The notes: generated from the letters alone by a model not told the origin. A DNA stretch of 46,405 nt from Gammaproteobacteria bacterium (GCA_016874555.1 VGTW01000006.1:1-46405); one strand, 5' to 3'; shown: positions 1 to 12,405, counted from the stretch's first letter. Program-made: numbers and translations.

Positions 1-26
1 CCATAAATCCTTGGGCAGAGTGGCCA
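1..26 (-). CDS. Start of an unidentified gene running off the left edge
   Basis: Six nucleotides past the stop codon of the uracil-DNA glycosylase gene, on the same strand, an ATG at 26 opens a frame reading MATLPKDLW to the window edge. Only eight full codons are visible, so the family cannot be named. The spacing and orientation suggest the next gene of the pssA-UDG operon. In other gammaproteobacteria a RimI-type acetyltransferase sits beside this glycosylase, but nothing here shows that. Confidence 0.35.
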
Positions 27-32
27 TGTAAT

Positions 33-722
33 TCAGGCTGCGGGAGTCAGCTCAGCGAATACCCGGCGGGCGAACTTGAGATCTTCCCAAGCTTTACGCT
101 TTTCGCCAGGGCTACGCAGCAGATAGGCCGGATGATACGTGACCACGACCGGGGTGTTGAGCGGTCCGAAGTGATGCACGGTGCCGCGCAACTTGCTGAG
201 CGTCCAGTCGGTACCAAGAAGGTTCTGCGCGGCTACACGCCCGAGGGCCAAAATGATCTGCGGCCGCAATAAGGCGGCCTGTCGATGCAGGTACGGCAGG
301 CATTCGCTTACTTCTTCGGGACGCGGATCACGATTATTGGGCGGTCGGCACTTGAGGATATTGGTGATGTAGACGGTCTCGCGCGGCAGCTCGATGGCCG
401 CCAACATAGAATTCAGCAATTGACCGGCTGCACCCACGAAGGGCTCGCCCTGCCGATCCTCGTCGGCACCTGGCGCCTCGCCCACCACCATCCAACGCGC
501 GGCCGTATCACCAACGCCGAAGACCGTTTGCGTCCGGCCCTGGTGCAACGCGCAGCGCGTGCAGTCGCTGACAAAGGCCCGCAGCGCAGGCCAGTCGGGG
601 CTGGCGAGATCGCCGGGCGCTGCGGCTGGCGCCACCACAGGCTCTGCACGCGGGTGCCGCGGCACCCACACATCTATGCCGAGCGCTTCGAGGTAGCGCG
701 CTCGGCGCGCCGCGTCAGCCAT
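33..722 (-). CDS. Type-4 (Fe-S) uracil-DNA glycosylase
   Basis: Removes uracil from DNA, starting base-excision repair of deaminated cytosine. The 229-residue protein has the family-4 signature: four cysteines placed as iron-sulfur ligands (C54, C57, C125, C141), the active-site motif [17 protein letters not shown] at 81-97, and a C-terminal HPAYLL motif typical of the UDG superfamily. The start is taken at the ATG at 722 (MADAARR), which overlaps the pssA stop by 8 bp; a longer frame starting at 743 would extend further into pssA and adds no family sequence. It is the second gene of an operon with pssA. The enzyme is unlike E. coli Ung (family 1), so the ung symbol is not used. Confidence 0.93.
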   Translation of the reverse strand: MADAARRARYLEALGIDVWVPRHPRAEPVVAPAAAPGDLASPDWPALRAFVSDCTRCALHQGRTQTVFGVGDTAARWMVVGEAPGADEDRQGEPFVGAAGQLLNSMLAAIELPRETVYITNILKCRPPNNRDPRPEEVSECLPYLHRQAALLRPQIILALGRVAAQNLLGTDWTLSKLRGTVHHFGPLNTPVVVTYHPAYLLRSPGEKRKAWEDLKFARRVFAELTPAA

Positions 723-1512
723 TTTGCGAATCGGCGGGAACACGCGGTGTGCCCCCCCGACGCAGCCGACGGGACAGCCACAAAATCGGCGCGAGCAGCA
801 CGTAGACCGAGAACAGGAACAGCAGCATCATCGGCGGGTCGGCAATCACAAGCGCGAGCGAGATCGGCACGATCACGAAATAGAAAAATTTCATGCGTGC
901 ATTCCAGTCGATTTGCTTGACGCTGGGATACGGGCATCCCGACACCATCATCACTCCGGCAAACGACACGACCGAAAAACAAAGCGCAAGACCCGTGAGT
1001 CCCGGCTCAGTCCACTCACTGGAAAACCAGACGAAGGCTGCGACCAGCCCAGCTGCCGAAGGACTCGGTAAGCCTTCGAAATACCGCTTGTCGACAGTGG
1101 CTGCGCGAGCATTGAACCGCGCGAGCCTGAGCGCTGCACAGGCAACGTAGAAAAATGAGGCAATCCAGCCGAGGCGCGCCCACGCGGTGCCGTATTCGGC
1201 GATCGCTGCAACCCCCCACTGATAGGCGACGAGCGCCGGCGCCACGCCGAAGGCCACCATGTCGGCGAGGCTGTCGTATTCCTTGCCGAAGACGCTCTCG
1301 GTACCCATCCAGCGCGCCACACGCCCATCGAGACCGTCGAAGACCATGCCCAGAAAGATGGCCGACCCGGCGCGCTCAAAGTCGCCATTGATGGCCGAGA
1401 TGATCGCGAAGAAGCCACAGCCTAGACATCCGGTGGTGAGCAGATTGGGCAGCAGATAGATACCGCGACGCTTTGGTGCGGGGGACGGCGGCGAGTTTGC
1501 TGGGTTGCTCAA
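715..1512 (-). CDS. pssA: CDP-diacylglycerol--serine O-phosphatidyltransferase
   Basis: Transfers a phosphatidyl group from CDP-diacylglycerol to serine, the committed step toward phosphatidylserine and phosphatidylethanolamine, in the inner membrane. The 265-residue protein carries a complete CDP-alcohol phosphotransferase motif: D59-x2-D62-G63-x2-A66-R67-x8-G76-x3-D80-x3-D84. Several hydrophobic segments follow, ending in a basic, RR-rich tail. It is the membrane-embedded (Bacillus-type) form, not the soluble PLD-like PssA of E. coli. The start is a TTG at 1512 (MSNPANS); no better ATG lies before the conserved YLLPNLLT segment. It is divergent from proS with about 117 bp between them and is overlapped at its 3' end by the glycosylase gene. 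Confidence 0.93.
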   Translation of the reverse strand: MSNPANSPPSPAPKRRGIYLLPNLLTTGCLGCGFFAIISAINGDFERAGSAIFLGMVFDGLDGRVARWMGTESVFGKEYDSLADMVAFGVAPALVAYQWGVAAIAEYGTAWARLGWIASFFYVACAALRLARFNARAATVDKRYFEGLPSPSAAGLVAAFVWFSSEWTEPGLTGLALCFSVVSFAGVMMVSGCPYPSVKQIDWNARMKFFYFVIVPISLALVIADPPMMLLFLFSVYVLLAPILWLSRRLRRGGTPRVPADSQNG

Positions 1513-1629
1513 GGGCCGGGGCTCTCGACGGTTGAAAAAACCGCCTCATCATAGGGGGCTAAACCTTTCGGGACAATCGCCGCGCCCGTAACATGGGCCA
1601 GCCCGACAGACCAAGAGTCCTGCTTCGCC

Positions 1630-4620
<2,991 letters not shown>

Positions 4621-4631
4621 GACGATCTGGC

Positions 4632-5186
4632 TCAGCGTGCTGCGGGTGGCAGATGCCAGACCCGAGTCACCGAGCGCGCCGTGTACTGCACGCCGGAAAT
4701 CACGGTGGTGATAAAGGTCGCTGCCGCTAGCGCGAACACCAGTAAGCTCGACATGATAGCTGTCGCAGCATTGAGCATCGCCACGATCACCACGATGATC
4801 TGCAGCGTGGTGTTGATCTTTGAGATCAGTGTCGGCTGGCCTTCGATGGGTCCGAACCACAGGCGAAAGATGATCGCGCCGCCGACCAGCATGACATCCC
4901 TTGCGATCGCTGCGGCGGCCAGCCACACCGGTACCAGACCTTGCCACGCACACATCAAAAATGCCGCGACAAGCAGAATTTTGTCGGCGAGCGGATCGAG
5001 AATGCGACCAAGATTCGAATGCCACGAAAAACGTTTAGCGAGATAACCGTCGACCCCATCGGAGATCGCCGCCGCCGAAAAAATCACCAGTGCAAGTACG
5101 TAATCACCACGCTCGAGCGCTTGCACCGTGGGCACGGTCAGCGCGATACGCAGCAGGCAAATGGCGTTCGGCAGATGACGCAACAT
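4632..5186 (-). CDS. CDP-alcohol phosphatidyltransferase (PgsA/CMP-forming cardiolipin synthase-like)
   Basis: A 184-residue inner-membrane enzyme expected to attach a phosphatidyl group from CDP-diacylglycerol to an alcohol acceptor, either glycerol 3-phosphate (PgsA) or phosphatidylglycerol (CMP-forming cardiolipin synthase). The motif is D43-x2-D46-G47-x2-A50-K51-x8-G60-x3-D64-x3-D68, with lysine in place of the usual arginine after the alanine. It begins with HLPNAICLLRI, typical of this family, so the ATG at 5186 is chosen over upstream codons. Several hydrophobic helices follow. It lies 19 bp after a DUF2066 gene and 11 bp before hda. The acceptor cannot be told from sequence alone; a second family member, PssA, lies at 715-1512. 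Confidence 0.86.
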   Translation of the reverse strand: MLRHLPNAICLLRIALTVPTVQALERGDYVLALVIFSAAAISDGVDGYLAKRFSWHSNLGRILDPLADKILLVAAFLMCAWQGLVPVWLAAAAIARDVMLVGGAIIFRLWFGPIEGQPTLISKINTTLQIIVVIVAMLNAATAIMSSLLVFALAAATFITTVISGVQYTARSVTRVWHLPPAAR

Positions 5187-5205
5187 GTGCTCGGGGGACC
5201 GTAAG

Positions 5206-6180
5206 TTAGGGACTGTAACGATAATCGCGCGAGTAGCGGTCACCCTCGCGTTTGAGCCGCGTCTGCGTGGCAAGTGCCTCGGCCAACCCTGCTGCGCCGC
5301 CCGAAACCTCTACGCGGAACCAGGCGCCGTCGGCGTCGGTTGCGACTAAATCTGCGGACTTAATAGCCGGCATGGCAATGAGTATTTTTTGCACATCAGC
5401 ATAATCTTTGAGTGAGCGCACACCGCGCACATGGAATTCGGCCTCACCCAAGGGCTGCGCCACTGCGGCAAGGGAGCCGAGCGCCAAATTGTCAGCTGTG
5501 CCCTCCACGCCGACCGCGATATCACCATAAAAAACCGTAGCGCTTGCGCCATCAAACATGGTCCACTGCCACTCCGCCCCGTCTGCCGCGCCGACGAGCG
5601 CGACGTCCGCGCCTGCTCGCCGCGCCGCAAGCAAGGCGGCCTCGGGGGTGACGGTGACGCCAGGTGTGATGCCCGCAGCGGCCGCCGATACGAGACGCAG
5701 TGGCAAGCCTCGATCGAGAGCGGCACGCTCGAGTTGCGCGCGCACCAAAGCGGGATCTGCACCCTCGGGCGCGGTAGTGATGACGCCGAGCACCACGGGA
5801 CGCTCGCGAGACCAGGTGGTCTGACCGAGCGCGGCAATCGCGCGCTCGATGGCGACGATATCGAGTGTGATGCGTGCCGGGTTGCTCCCGGTCGCTGGTC
5901 GAAAGATTTGGACATAGCGCCGCGCGTCCTGAAGCAGCGGCGCAAATGCGGGATCAGTGGCGGCGCTGCGCCGACCGGTGGCGCGCACGAGCGCCGCCCG
6001 CATGGCCTCGACATAGGCCGTTTCGCCCGCGGCTTGCACTTCGATCTCGCCGATGACCACGGTCTGCGTGCCAGTTACCTGCTTGGCAAGCAGCATGCAA
6101 CTCGCCAAGGCGAGCGTCGCCAAGCAACCGGCGCGGCGGGTTCGCAAACGGCGGAATGCGCTGGTAAAAGGCATGGTCAT
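5206..6180 (-). CDS. DUF2066 domain protein, probably exported
   Basis: A 324-residue protein of the DUF2066 family, found upstream of hda and divergent from purM in many gammaproteobacteria; its function is not known. The N-terminus (basic FRRLRTRR followed by a hydrophobic stretch ending near a Thr-Gly-Thr) looks like a signal peptide for export to the periplasm. The start is taken at the ATG at 6180 (MTMPFTS) because it places the basic and hydrophobic parts correctly; an upstream frame extension to 6237 would run into purM. The remainder is alanine-rich alpha/beta sequence without recognisable catalytic motifs. It opens the three-gene operon ending in hda. Confidence 0.8.
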   Translation of the reverse strand: MTMPFTSAFRRLRTRRAGCLATLALASCMLLAKQVTGTQTVVIGEIEVQAAGETAYVEAMRAALVRATGRRSAATDPAFAPLLQDARRYVQIFRPATGSNPARITLDIVAIERAIAALGQTTWSRERPVVLGVITTAPEGADPALVRAQLERAALDRGLPLRLVSAAAAGITPGVTVTPEAALLAARRAGADVALVGAADGAEWQWTMFDGASATVFYGDIAVGVEGTADNLALGSLAAVAQPLGEAEFHVRGVRSLKDYADVQKILIAMPAIKSADLVATDADGAWFRVEVSGGAAGLAEALATQTRLKREGDRYSRDYRYSP

Positions 6181-6193
6181 GTCGGGAAGCGCG

Positions 6194-6199
6194 TACAAT
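6194..6199 (+). promoter_or_regulatory. Possible -10 element upstream of purM
   Basis: The hexamer TACAAT lies 29 bp before the purM ATG in the 48-bp space between the divergent DUF2066 and purM genes. A similar GCGTACA-C/A-T string precedes the histidine phosphatase gene (near 26800). No convincing -35 hexamer is seen, so this is a weak call. Confidence 0.3.
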
Positions 6200-6228
6200 A
6201 GCATAGCGTTTTTTACAGCCCGCCGCCC

Positions 6229-7272
6229 ATGAGCCAACCGTCAGAAAAGACCTCCGGACTCACCTATCGCGACGTGGGTGTCGACATCGATACAGGTAAC
6301 GAACTCGTCGAACGCATCAAACCTTTGGTCCGTCGCGCACATCGCCCCGAGGTGCTCGCGGGCATCGGCGGGTTCGGCGCCCTCGTCGAACTGCCGCCCG
6401 GACGCTGGCAGCGTCCCGTGCTTGTTTCGGGCACAGACGGCGTGGGTACGAAGTTGCGACTCGCCATCGACACCGCTCGTCACAGTACCATCGGCATCGA
6501 CCTCGTCGGCATGTGTGTCAACGATGTCGCGGTGCAAGGTGCGGAACCGCTCTTTTTTCTCGATTACTACGCCACCGGCAAACTGCAGGTCGAGGTCGCC
6601 GAAAGCGTGATCGCTGGCATCGTCGAGGGCTGTCGGCAGGCGGGCTGCGCGCTGGTCGGCGGCGAGACCGCCGAGATGCCGGGCATGTACCAGGGCGGCG
6701 ATTACGACCTCGCCGGCTTCTGCGTCGGAGTGGTCGAGCGCGACGCCATCATCGATGGCAGCAAAGTCCAAGCAGGCGATGCCGTGATCGGCCTAGCCTC
6801 ATCGGGTCCGCACTCCAACGGTTATTCTTTGATCCGCCGACTCGTGGCCCTGAAAATTGTCGACGCCTCGACCATGGTAGATGGGCAAGCCCTCTTCGAC
6901 CGCTTGTTAGCGCCGACGCGAATCTACGTACCCTCAATGCTCGCGCTTGCCCGCACCTTACCGGTGCACGGCTTCGCCCACATCACGGGCGGCGGCCTCA
7001 CCGACAACATCCCCCGCGTGCTGCCCGAATATTGCGGCGTCACGCTGCAACGCAGCGCCTGGCATCGCGATCCCGTCTTCGAATGGCTGCAGGCCGCAGG
7101 CGGCGTGGCCGATGCCGAGATGTACCGCACCTTCAACTGCGGCATCGGCATGGTGGCCATCGTCGATCGCCACGACGCCGATCGCGCCCTTGCCCTGCTC
7201 AATGCCCAAGGCGAGCGCGCCACACTGATCGGCGAAGTACGTAGCGGTCAGGGCGACGTCAGTATTACGTGA
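6229..7272 (+). CDS. purM: Phosphoribosylformylglycinamidine cyclo-ligase (AIR synthase)
   Basis: ATP-dependent closure of FGAM to aminoimidazole ribonucleotide, the fifth step of de novo purine synthesis. The 347-residue protein matches PurM over its length: an N-terminal [15 protein letters not shown] segment, the ATP/substrate loop SGTDGVGTK at 67-75, [11 protein letters not shown] in the middle, and a glycine-rich [13 protein letters not shown] motif. Length is typical (E. coli 345). The stop codon overlaps the purN ATG by one base (TGATG), showing translational coupling with the third-step enzyme. Confidence 0.97.
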   Translation: MSQPSEKTSGLTYRDVGVDIDTGNELVERIKPLVRRAHRPEVLAGIGGFGALVELPPGRWQRPVLVSGTDGVGTKLRLAIDTARHSTIGIDLVGMCVNDVAVQGAEPLFFLDYYATGKLQVEVAESVIAGIVEGCRQAGCALVGGETAEMPGMYQGGDYDLAGFCVGVVERDAIIDGSKVQAGDAVIGLASSGPHSNGYSLIRRLVALKIVDASTMVDGQALFDRLLAPTRIYVPSMLALARTLPVHGFAHITGGGLTDNIPRVLPEYCGVTLQRSAWHRDPVFEWLQAAGGVADAEMYRTFNCGIGMVAIVDRHDADRALALLNAQGERATLIGEVRSGQGDVSIT

Positions 7273-7922
7273 TGACTGCGCGTTTGCGCATCGCGATCAT
7301 GATCTCCGGGACGGGCAGCAACATGCTGGCCATTCACGATGCTTGCCGCAGTGGTCGCCTCGCGGCCGACATCGTCGGCGTGCTCACCGATAAACCACAA
7401 GCTCCGGGGCTCGCCAAAGCGCGCGATCGTGGTTTGCATGTTGAAGCGATCCCTGTGCAGGCGGGCGAGGACCGGCGCGCTCACGGTGATCGCCTGCTGG
7501 CTGCCCTCAAAATATTACAACCGCAAGTGGTGGTGCTCGCCGGCTACATACGCATTTTGAGTGACGAGTTCGTCAATGCCTTGGCCGATCGCCTGCTCAA
7601 TATTCACCCCTCGCTGCTGCCCAAGTACAAGGGGCTGCACACCCACCGGCGCGTCCTCGAAGCAGGCGATACGCTGCATGGAGCCACGGTGCACTACGTG
7701 ACGCCCGATCTCGATTGCGGCCCCTGTGTGCTGCAAGCGCGTCTCAAAGTGCAGCCGGGTGAGACGGAAGACACGCTCGTCGCCCGCATTCACCGTGCCG
7801 AGCACGTGATCTACCCGACAGTGCTCGCTTGGCTCGCCGCGGGAAGATTGCAGTGCATCGGCAGTGTGCCGATGCTCGATGGGCAGCAACTCAAGGCACC
7901 GATCGTGCAGGACTTCGAATAA
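7272..7922 (+). CDS. purN: Phosphoribosylglycinamide formyltransferase
   Basis: Transfers a formyl group from 10-formyl-tetrahydrofolate to glycinamide ribonucleotide, step three of purine synthesis. The 216-residue protein has the N-terminal substrate loop ISGTGSN at 11-17 and the catalytic trio N110, H112 and D148 in their usual settings (NIHPSLLPKYKG; VTPDLDCGP). The ATG at 7272 is preferred over a GTG three bases earlier because it gives the compact TGATG overlap with purM. It is followed by the DUF3108 gene with a one-base TAATG overlap, giving a three-gene operon. Confidence 0.97.
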   Translation: MTARLRIAIMISGTGSNMLAIHDACRSGRLAADIVGVLTDKPQAPGLAKARDRGLHVEAIPVQAGEDRRAHGDRLLAALKILQPQVVVLAGYIRILSDEFVNALADRLLNIHPSLLPKYKGLHTHRRVLEAGDTLHGATVHYVTPDLDCGPCVLQARLKVQPGETEDTLVARIHRAEHVIYPTVLAWLAAGRLQCIGSVPMLDGQQLKAPIVQDFE

Positions 7923-8638
7923 TGAAGTTTTCGGGCATTCTTGTGGCCGTACTGCTGAGCGTCGCGGCGCATACCGCAGAACTGGTCGCGCCATCGGCAT
8001 TGACCCCGTTCGCAGTGACCTATGACGTGGTCTTCCGCGGCATGAACGTGGGAAGCAGCAGCCTCGAACTCACCCGCGAAAACAACGGCCAGTGGCGTTA
8101 CGTATCGCTCAACAACGCGCGCGGCATTTTCCGTCTCGCGCTGCCAGGCCAGATCCGCCAGACGAGCATCTTCAAGATCGACAACGGCGGTATCAAGCCG
8201 CTACGGTACACCGCCGACGACGGCACCAAATCGACCGCCAAAGATATCCAGCTCGAGTTCGATTGGGCGGACGGAAAAGTACGCGGTCTTGCCGAGGAGC
8301 ACCGTGTCGAACTCGCGCTGCCCGCGGGCTTGCAAGATGGGATGTCCGTACAGATCGCCCTAATGCGGTCCCTGCTGCGCGGCGAGTCGCCGAGCGGCTT
8401 TTCGCTGATCGACAAAAATGCGATCAAAGAATACATCTACGCCGCCGAAGCGCCGATCCGCCTGCGTACGGTGGCGGGCGAGCTCGACACCATGGTCTGG
8501 ACCAGCCGGCGGCCGAGCTCAAACCGCATCACGCGGGTGTGGTACGCCCCGTCGCTCGGCTATCTGCCGGTGCAGGCGGAGCGTCACAAGGGTGACACCG
8601 TCGAGTGGTCGATGCGGCTCAAAACCTGGCGGCGCTAA
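7922..8638 (+). CDS. DUF3108 domain protein with signal peptide
   Basis: A 238-residue protein of the DUF3108 family, commonly encoded directly after purN in gammaproteobacteria; no biochemical role is established. It starts with a short basic end and a hydrophobic stretch (MKFSGILVAVLLSVAAHTAE) that looks like a cleavable signal peptide, so a periplasmic or outer-membrane-facing location is likely. The body is rich in predicted beta strands (for example VTYDVVFRGMNVGSSSLEL), which fits the lipocalin-like fold suggested for this family. The ATG overlaps the purN stop by one base. Confidence 0.82.
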   Translation: MKFSGILVAVLLSVAAHTAELVAPSALTPFAVTYDVVFRGMNVGSSSLELTRENNGQWRYVSLNNARGIFRLALPGQIRQTSIFKIDNGGIKPLRYTADDGTKSTAKDIQLEFDWADGKVRGLAEEHRVELALPAGLQDGMSVQIALMRSLLRGESPSGFSLIDKNAIKEYIYAAEAPIRLRTVAGELDTMVWTSRRPSSNRITRVWYAPSLGYLPVQAERHKGDTVEWSMRLKTWRR

Positions 8639-8658
8639 GCGTCGGCCGAATACCCGCG

Positions 8659-8676
8659 CGCGCACTCAGGTGCGCG
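8659..8676. terminator. Hairpin between convergent DUF3108 and dcd genes
   Basis: A perfect 7-bp inverted repeat, CGCGCAC and GTGCGCG with a TCAG loop, lies at the meeting point of the two convergent genes; the dcd stop codon is inside the loop. No T-run follows on either side, so a Rho-independent terminator is only a possibility. Confidence 0.35.
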
Positions 8677-9232
8677 GCAAGGTAACTCCGCGCTGCCCTT
8701 GATATTTGCCGCCGCGGTCTTTGTATGAGGTGGAGCAGCCCTCATCGCTCTCGAAGAATAGCATCTGCGCGACGCCTTCGTTCGCGTAAATTTTCGCGGG
8801 TAGCGGCGTGGTGTTCGAGAACTCGAGCGTGACGTGTCCTTCCCACTCGGGCTCGAGTGGCGTCACGTTAACGATGATGCCACAGCGCGCATAGGTCGAC
8901 TTGCCCAAACAGACCACCAGCACGTTGCGTGGAATGCGGAAATATTCGACCGTGCGCGCCAAGGCGAACGAATTGGGCGGAATGATGCAGACGTCCGAGT
9001 CGAGATCGACAAAATTCTTTTCGTCGAAGGCCTTCGGATCGACGATGGTCGAGTTGATATTAGTGAATATTTTGAACTCGCGCGCGCAACGGACGTCGTA
9101 TCCATAGCTCGAAGTGCCGTACGAGACAATACGCTGCCCCTCGACGGAGCGTACCTGACCGGGCTCGAAGGGCTCGATCATGCCTTGCGCAGCTGCCGTG
9201 CGACGGATCCAGTGGTCGGACTTGATACTCAT
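8666..9232 (-). CDS. dcd: dCTP deaminase
   Basis: Deaminates dCTP to dUTP, feeding thymidylate synthesis. The 188-residue protein has the Dcd layout: [10 protein letters not shown] at the N-terminus, the GYDVR segment, GKSTYARCG at 110-118 (S112 and R116 at the active site), and [17 protein letters not shown] around the catalytic glutamate E137. Length is close to E. coli Dcd (193). The ATG overlaps the apbC stop by 4 bp (ATGA), so it is translated after apbC in one transcript. A bifunctional deaminase/dUTPase activity cannot be excluded from sequence but the motifs follow the monofunctional form. Confidence 0.96.
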   Translation of the reverse strand: MSIKSDHWIRRTAAAQGMIEPFEPGQVRSVEGQRIVSYGTSSYGYDVRCAREFKIFTNINSTIVDPKAFDEKNFVDLDSDVCIIPPNSFALARTVEYFRIPRNVLVVCLGKSTYARCGIIVNVTPLEPEWEGHVTLEFSNTTPLPAKIYANEGVAQMLFFESDEGCSTSYKDRGGKYQGQRGVTLPRT

Positions 9233-10329
9233 GTGTCCTCGACAATGATTTTGGGGAAAGTAGCGCTGCGATCTTTGCTGCGCCGAGCGAGTTCACCAGC
9301 GGTACGCCGCGCGAGCTCACAATAAGCCTTTGCCCGCGTACTGTCCGGCGCAGCAACCACGGTCGGCTTCCCACCGTCGGCTTCTTCGCGAATGCGCGTA
9401 TCGAGCGGCAAAGAACCAAGCAACTGCACGCCGTACTGCGCAGCCATGCGCTCGCCACCGCCCGCGCCGAACACGTGCTCGGCGTGGCCACATTGACTGC
9501 ACACGTGGACACCCATGTTCTCGATGACGCCGAGCACCGGCACATTCACCTTCTCGAACATGCGCAGACCCTTACGCGCATCGGCCAAAGAAATGTCCTG
9601 CGGCGTAGTGACGATGACGGCGCCCGACACCGGCACGCGTTGCGACAAGGTGAGCTGGATGTCACCGGTCCCCGGCGGCATGTCGACCACCAGATAATCG
9701 AGCTCACCCCAGTCGGTTTCGGCCAGCAATTGATTCAGCGCCGAAGTCACCATCGGCCCGCGCCACACCATGGGCTGCTCGACATCGACCAAAAAGCCGA
9801 TCGACATCGCAACGATGCCGTGGGCTTGCAGCGGCACGATACGCTTGCCGTCTTTGGTCGATGGACGCTCGCCCTGCAGCCCCAACATGATGGGCTGACT
9901 CGGTCCGTAGATATCCGCGTCGAGCAGACCCACGCGCGCACCCTGCGCCGCCCAAGCGAGCGCGAGATTCACAGCGACGGTGCTCTTGCCGACACCGCCT
10001 TTGCCCGAAGCCACAGCCACAACGTTTTTGATGCCGGGCAACGGCGTGAGACCCCGCTGCACCGCGTGCGCGATGAGGCGGGAGTCGAGCTGCAGGTCGA
10101 GCTCGGCAAACTCGATACCGACATCACGCAAATGCGCGGCCAGCAATGCGGCCAGGTCGTCGCGATACCCGCCCACCGGGATGCCGAGCTCGAGCGTGAT
10201 CGATAGGCGATTGCCGGCTCGAGCTGCACTGCGCACGGCCTTGGCCTCGCTCAGGGTTTGCCGGAGATGCGGTTCGAAAAAACGGGCGAGTTCAGCCTCT
10301 AAGGCCACGTGATCAGGGGATGCAGACAT
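9229..10329 (-). CDS. apbC: Iron-sulfur cluster carrier protein ApbC/Mrp
   Basis: P-loop ATPase of the Mrp/NBP35 family that carries and delivers Fe-S clusters. The 366-residue protein has an N-terminal DUF59/MIP18-like domain (about 1-85), the deviant Walker [10 protein letters not shown] at 109-117, the [12 protein letters not shown] switch segment, and the cluster-binding pair C277-x2-C280 (CSQC). It is divergent from metG with 57 bp between the starts and is followed by dcd with a 4-bp overlap. Its neighbours include two Fe-S protein genes (rsxB and nth), for which it could be a supplier; that is inference. Confidence 0.94.
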   Translation of the reverse strand: MSASPDHVALEAELARFFEPHLRQTLSEAKAVRSAARAGNRLSITLELGIPVGGYRDDLAALLAAHLRDVGIEFAELDLQLDSRLIAHAVQRGLTPLPGIKNVVAVASGKGGVGKSTVAVNLALAWAAQGARVGLLDADIYGPSQPIMLGLQGERPSTKDGKRIVPLQAHGIVAMSIGFLVDVEQPMVWRGPMVTSALNQLLAETDWGELDYLVVDMPPGTGDIQLTLSQRVPVSGAVIVTTPQDISLADARKGLRMFEKVNVPVLGVIENMGVHVCSQCGHAEHVFGAGGGERMAAQYGVQLLGSLPLDTRIREEADGGKPTVVAAPDSTRAKAYCELARRTAGELARRSKDRSATFPKIIVEDT

Positions 10330-10365
10330 GGGGTAATTCTAACGTTCACGAGACGTCGCGGCGCG

Positions 10366-10380
10366 GCCCTGTGCGATAAT
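10366..10380 (+). promoter_or_regulatory. Likely metG promoter -10 region
   Basis: The string gccctgtgc followed by GATAAT (10375-10380) ends six bases before the metG ATG at 10387. A -10 here would place transcription start at or within a base or two of the ATG, implying a leaderless or nearly leaderless mRNA. The first nine bases are identical to those before pyrC (19957-19965). Confidence 0.45.
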
Positions 10381-10386
10381 TTCCGA

Positions 10387-12405
10387 ATGCCACGGAAGAT
10401 CCTCGTCACCAGCGCCCTGCCCTACGCCAACGGCCCATTGCACCTGGGTCACATCATCGAGGCGGTGCAAACCGACATCTGGGTGCGCTTTCAGCGCATG
10501 CGCGGCCACGACTGCCTGTACGTATGTGCCGAAGACACGCATGGCACGCCAATCATGATCAAGGCGCAGTCCGAGGGTATCTCGCCCGAGCAACTGATCG
10601 CGCGTATCGCCGAAGAGCACCGGGCCGATTACCAAGGTTTTCTGATCGGCCACGACCAGTTCCATTCTACGCATAGCGCCGAGAATCACTATTTCACCGA
10701 CCTGATGTTCAATCGTTTGCAGGACGGTGGGCACATCAGCAAGCGCAGTGTTCGCCAAGCCTACGACGAAAAGGCAGGCATGTTTCTGCCCGACCGCTAT
10801 GTCAAAGGCGGCTGCCCTGCCTGTAAGGCGCCAGACCAATACGGCGACAGCTGTGAAGCCTGCGGCGCCACGTATTCGCCCGCCGATCTCATCGAGCCAC
10901 TCTCGACCGTCAGCGGCACCGCACCTGTATGGCGCGAATCGGATCATCTTTTCTTTGCTCTTGGTCGCTTCGACGCCATGCTGCGTGAATGGGTGCACAG
11001 CGGGTCTCTGCAGGATGCCGTTCGCGCCAAACTCGCAGAGTGGTTCGCGAGCGGCCTGCAAGACTGGGACATCTCGCGCGATGCGCCCTATTTCGGCTTC
11101 GAAATTCCGGGGCATCCGGGTAAATATTTTTATGTATGGTTCGATGCGCCGATCGGTTATCTCGGCAGCCTGAAAGCGCTGTGCGAGCGGCGCGGTCTCG
11201 ATATGCAAAGCTATCTCGCGCCTGACAGCAAAGCTGAGCTGCACCATTTCATTGGCAAGGACATCAGCTATTTCCACACCTTGTTCTGGCCCTCGGTGCT
11301 TCATGGCGCGGGCTATCGCCGACCGACTACCGTACATGTACACGGCTTTCTGACCGTCAACGGTCAAAAAATGTCGAAGTCGCGCGGTACCTTCATCACC
11401 GCGCGCCGCTACCTCGAACATCTGCCGGCAGAGCCACTACGCTATTACTTCGCTGTCAAACTCGGTGCCGGAGTCGACGATATCGACCTGTCGCTCGAAG
11501 ATTTCACCGCCCGTGTCAACTCTGATCTCGTCGGCAAGCTCGTCAATATCGCGAGCCGCTGCGCGCCCTTCGTCGCCCGCGGCGGCGGGCAACTCGCCGC
11601 CGCGCTGCCCGACCCCGCGCTCTATCGCGAATTTACGGCCGCGGCACCGCGTATCGCCGAGCTCTACGAATCACGCGACTACGCGCAGGCGATGCGCAAG
11701 ATCATGCTGCTCGCCGATCGCGCAAATCAGTACGTCGATACGCAAAAGCCTTGGGTGCTCGCCAAAGATCCGGCGAAGACGGCCGAGGTCCTCGCGGTCG
11801 CCACGCAGGGCATCAACTTGTTCCGTGTGCTCATGGTGTATCTCGCGTCCGTGCTGCCCTCGATGGCCTGCGATGCAGCGGGTCTGCTCAACGCGCCGCT
11901 CAGCCGCTGGGACGAGATCGACACGCCACTGCTCGGTACCGCATTGGCCGCCTATCAACCGCTCGCGCAACGACTCGATCCCAAAGTCGTTGCCCAACTT
12001 GTCGCCGCACCACCCGCAGACACACCGACGCCGCAGCTTGCAGCACCGCAGGCCGCGGCACCGCCGGCCGCAGCATTCGCCACCGTCGACATCGACGACT
12101 TCGCTCGGCTCGATCTGCGGACCGCCAAGGTCATCAACGCCGAGGCCGTCGAGGGCTCGGACAAACTACTCAAACTCACGCTCGATCTCGGCACGGAGCA
12201 GCGCACGGTGTTTTCGGGTATTCGCAAGTCCTACGCCCCCGAGAGCATGCGCGGCCGATATGTCGTCATGGTCGCCAATCTTGCGCCACGCAAAATGCGC
12301 TTCGGTGTCTCCGAGGGCATGGTGCTCTGTGCTTCGGGTGATGACGATCGCGTGTTCTTGCTCGATGTCGATGCTGGCGCCGCCAGCGGCATGAAGATTT
12401 CCTGA
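10387..12405 (+). CDS. metG: Methionyl-tRNA synthetase
   Basis: Charges tRNA-Met, including initiator tRNA. The 672-residue class I enzyme has the HIGH-type motif HLGH at 19-22, four zinc-ligand cysteines (C143, C146, C156, C159) in the connective peptide, KMSKS at 328-332, and a C-terminal EMAP/Trbp-like tRNA-binding domain (about 570-672) joined by an alanine/proline-rich linker. The ATG at 10387 is used because it opens MPRKILVTSALPYANG; the frame extends upstream without family sequence. There is no Shine-Dalgarno sequence, in keeping with the -10 element lying only six bases upstream. It is followed after 12 bp by rsxB. Confidence 0.97.
   Translation: MPRKILVTSALPYANGPLHLGHIIEAVQTDIWVRFQRMRGHDCLYVCAEDTHGTPIMIKAQSEGISPEQLIARIAEEHRADYQGFLIGHDQFHSTHSAENHYFTDLMFNRLQDGGHISKRSVRQAYDEKAGMFLPDRYVKGGCPACKAPDQYGDSCEACGATYSPADLIEPLSTVSGTAPVWRESDHLFFALGRFDAMLREWVHSGSLQDAVRAKLAEWFASGLQDWDISRDAPYFGFEIPGHPGKYFYVWFDAPIGYLGSLKALCERRGLDMQSYLAPDSKAELHHFIGKDISYFHTLFWPSVLHGAGYRRPTTVHVHGFLTVNGQKMSKSRGTFITARRYLEHLPAEPLRYYFAVKLGAGVDDIDLSLEDFTARVNSDLVGKLVNIASRCAPFVARGGGQLAAALPDPALYREFTAAAPRIAELYESRDYAQAMRKIMLLADRANQYVDTQKPWVLAKDPAKTAEVLAVATQGINLFRVLMVYLASVLPSMACDAAGLLNAPLSRWDEIDTPLLGTALAAYQPLAQRLDPKVVAQLVAAPPADTPTPQLAAPQAAAPPAAAFATVDIDDFARLDLRTAKVINAEAVEGSDKLLKLTLDLGTEQRTVFSGIRKSYAPESMRGRYVVMVANLAPRKMRFGVSEGMVLCASGDDDRVFLLDVDAGAASGMKIS

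Noticed and set aside
285-920. 211-codon plus-strand frame opposite the glycosylase and pssA
   Set aside because: Both opposite-strand genes are clear families; this frame gives a His/Arg-rich product with no recognisable domain.
1526-1545. CGGTT-GAAAA-AACCG near the pssA start as a terminator
   Set aside because: It lies between divergent genes upstream of pssA, has only a 5-bp stem, and no transcript would need to end there.
9475-10206. 243-codon plus-strand frame opposite apbC
   Set aside because: His/Arg/Asp-rich shadow of the ApbC reading frame.
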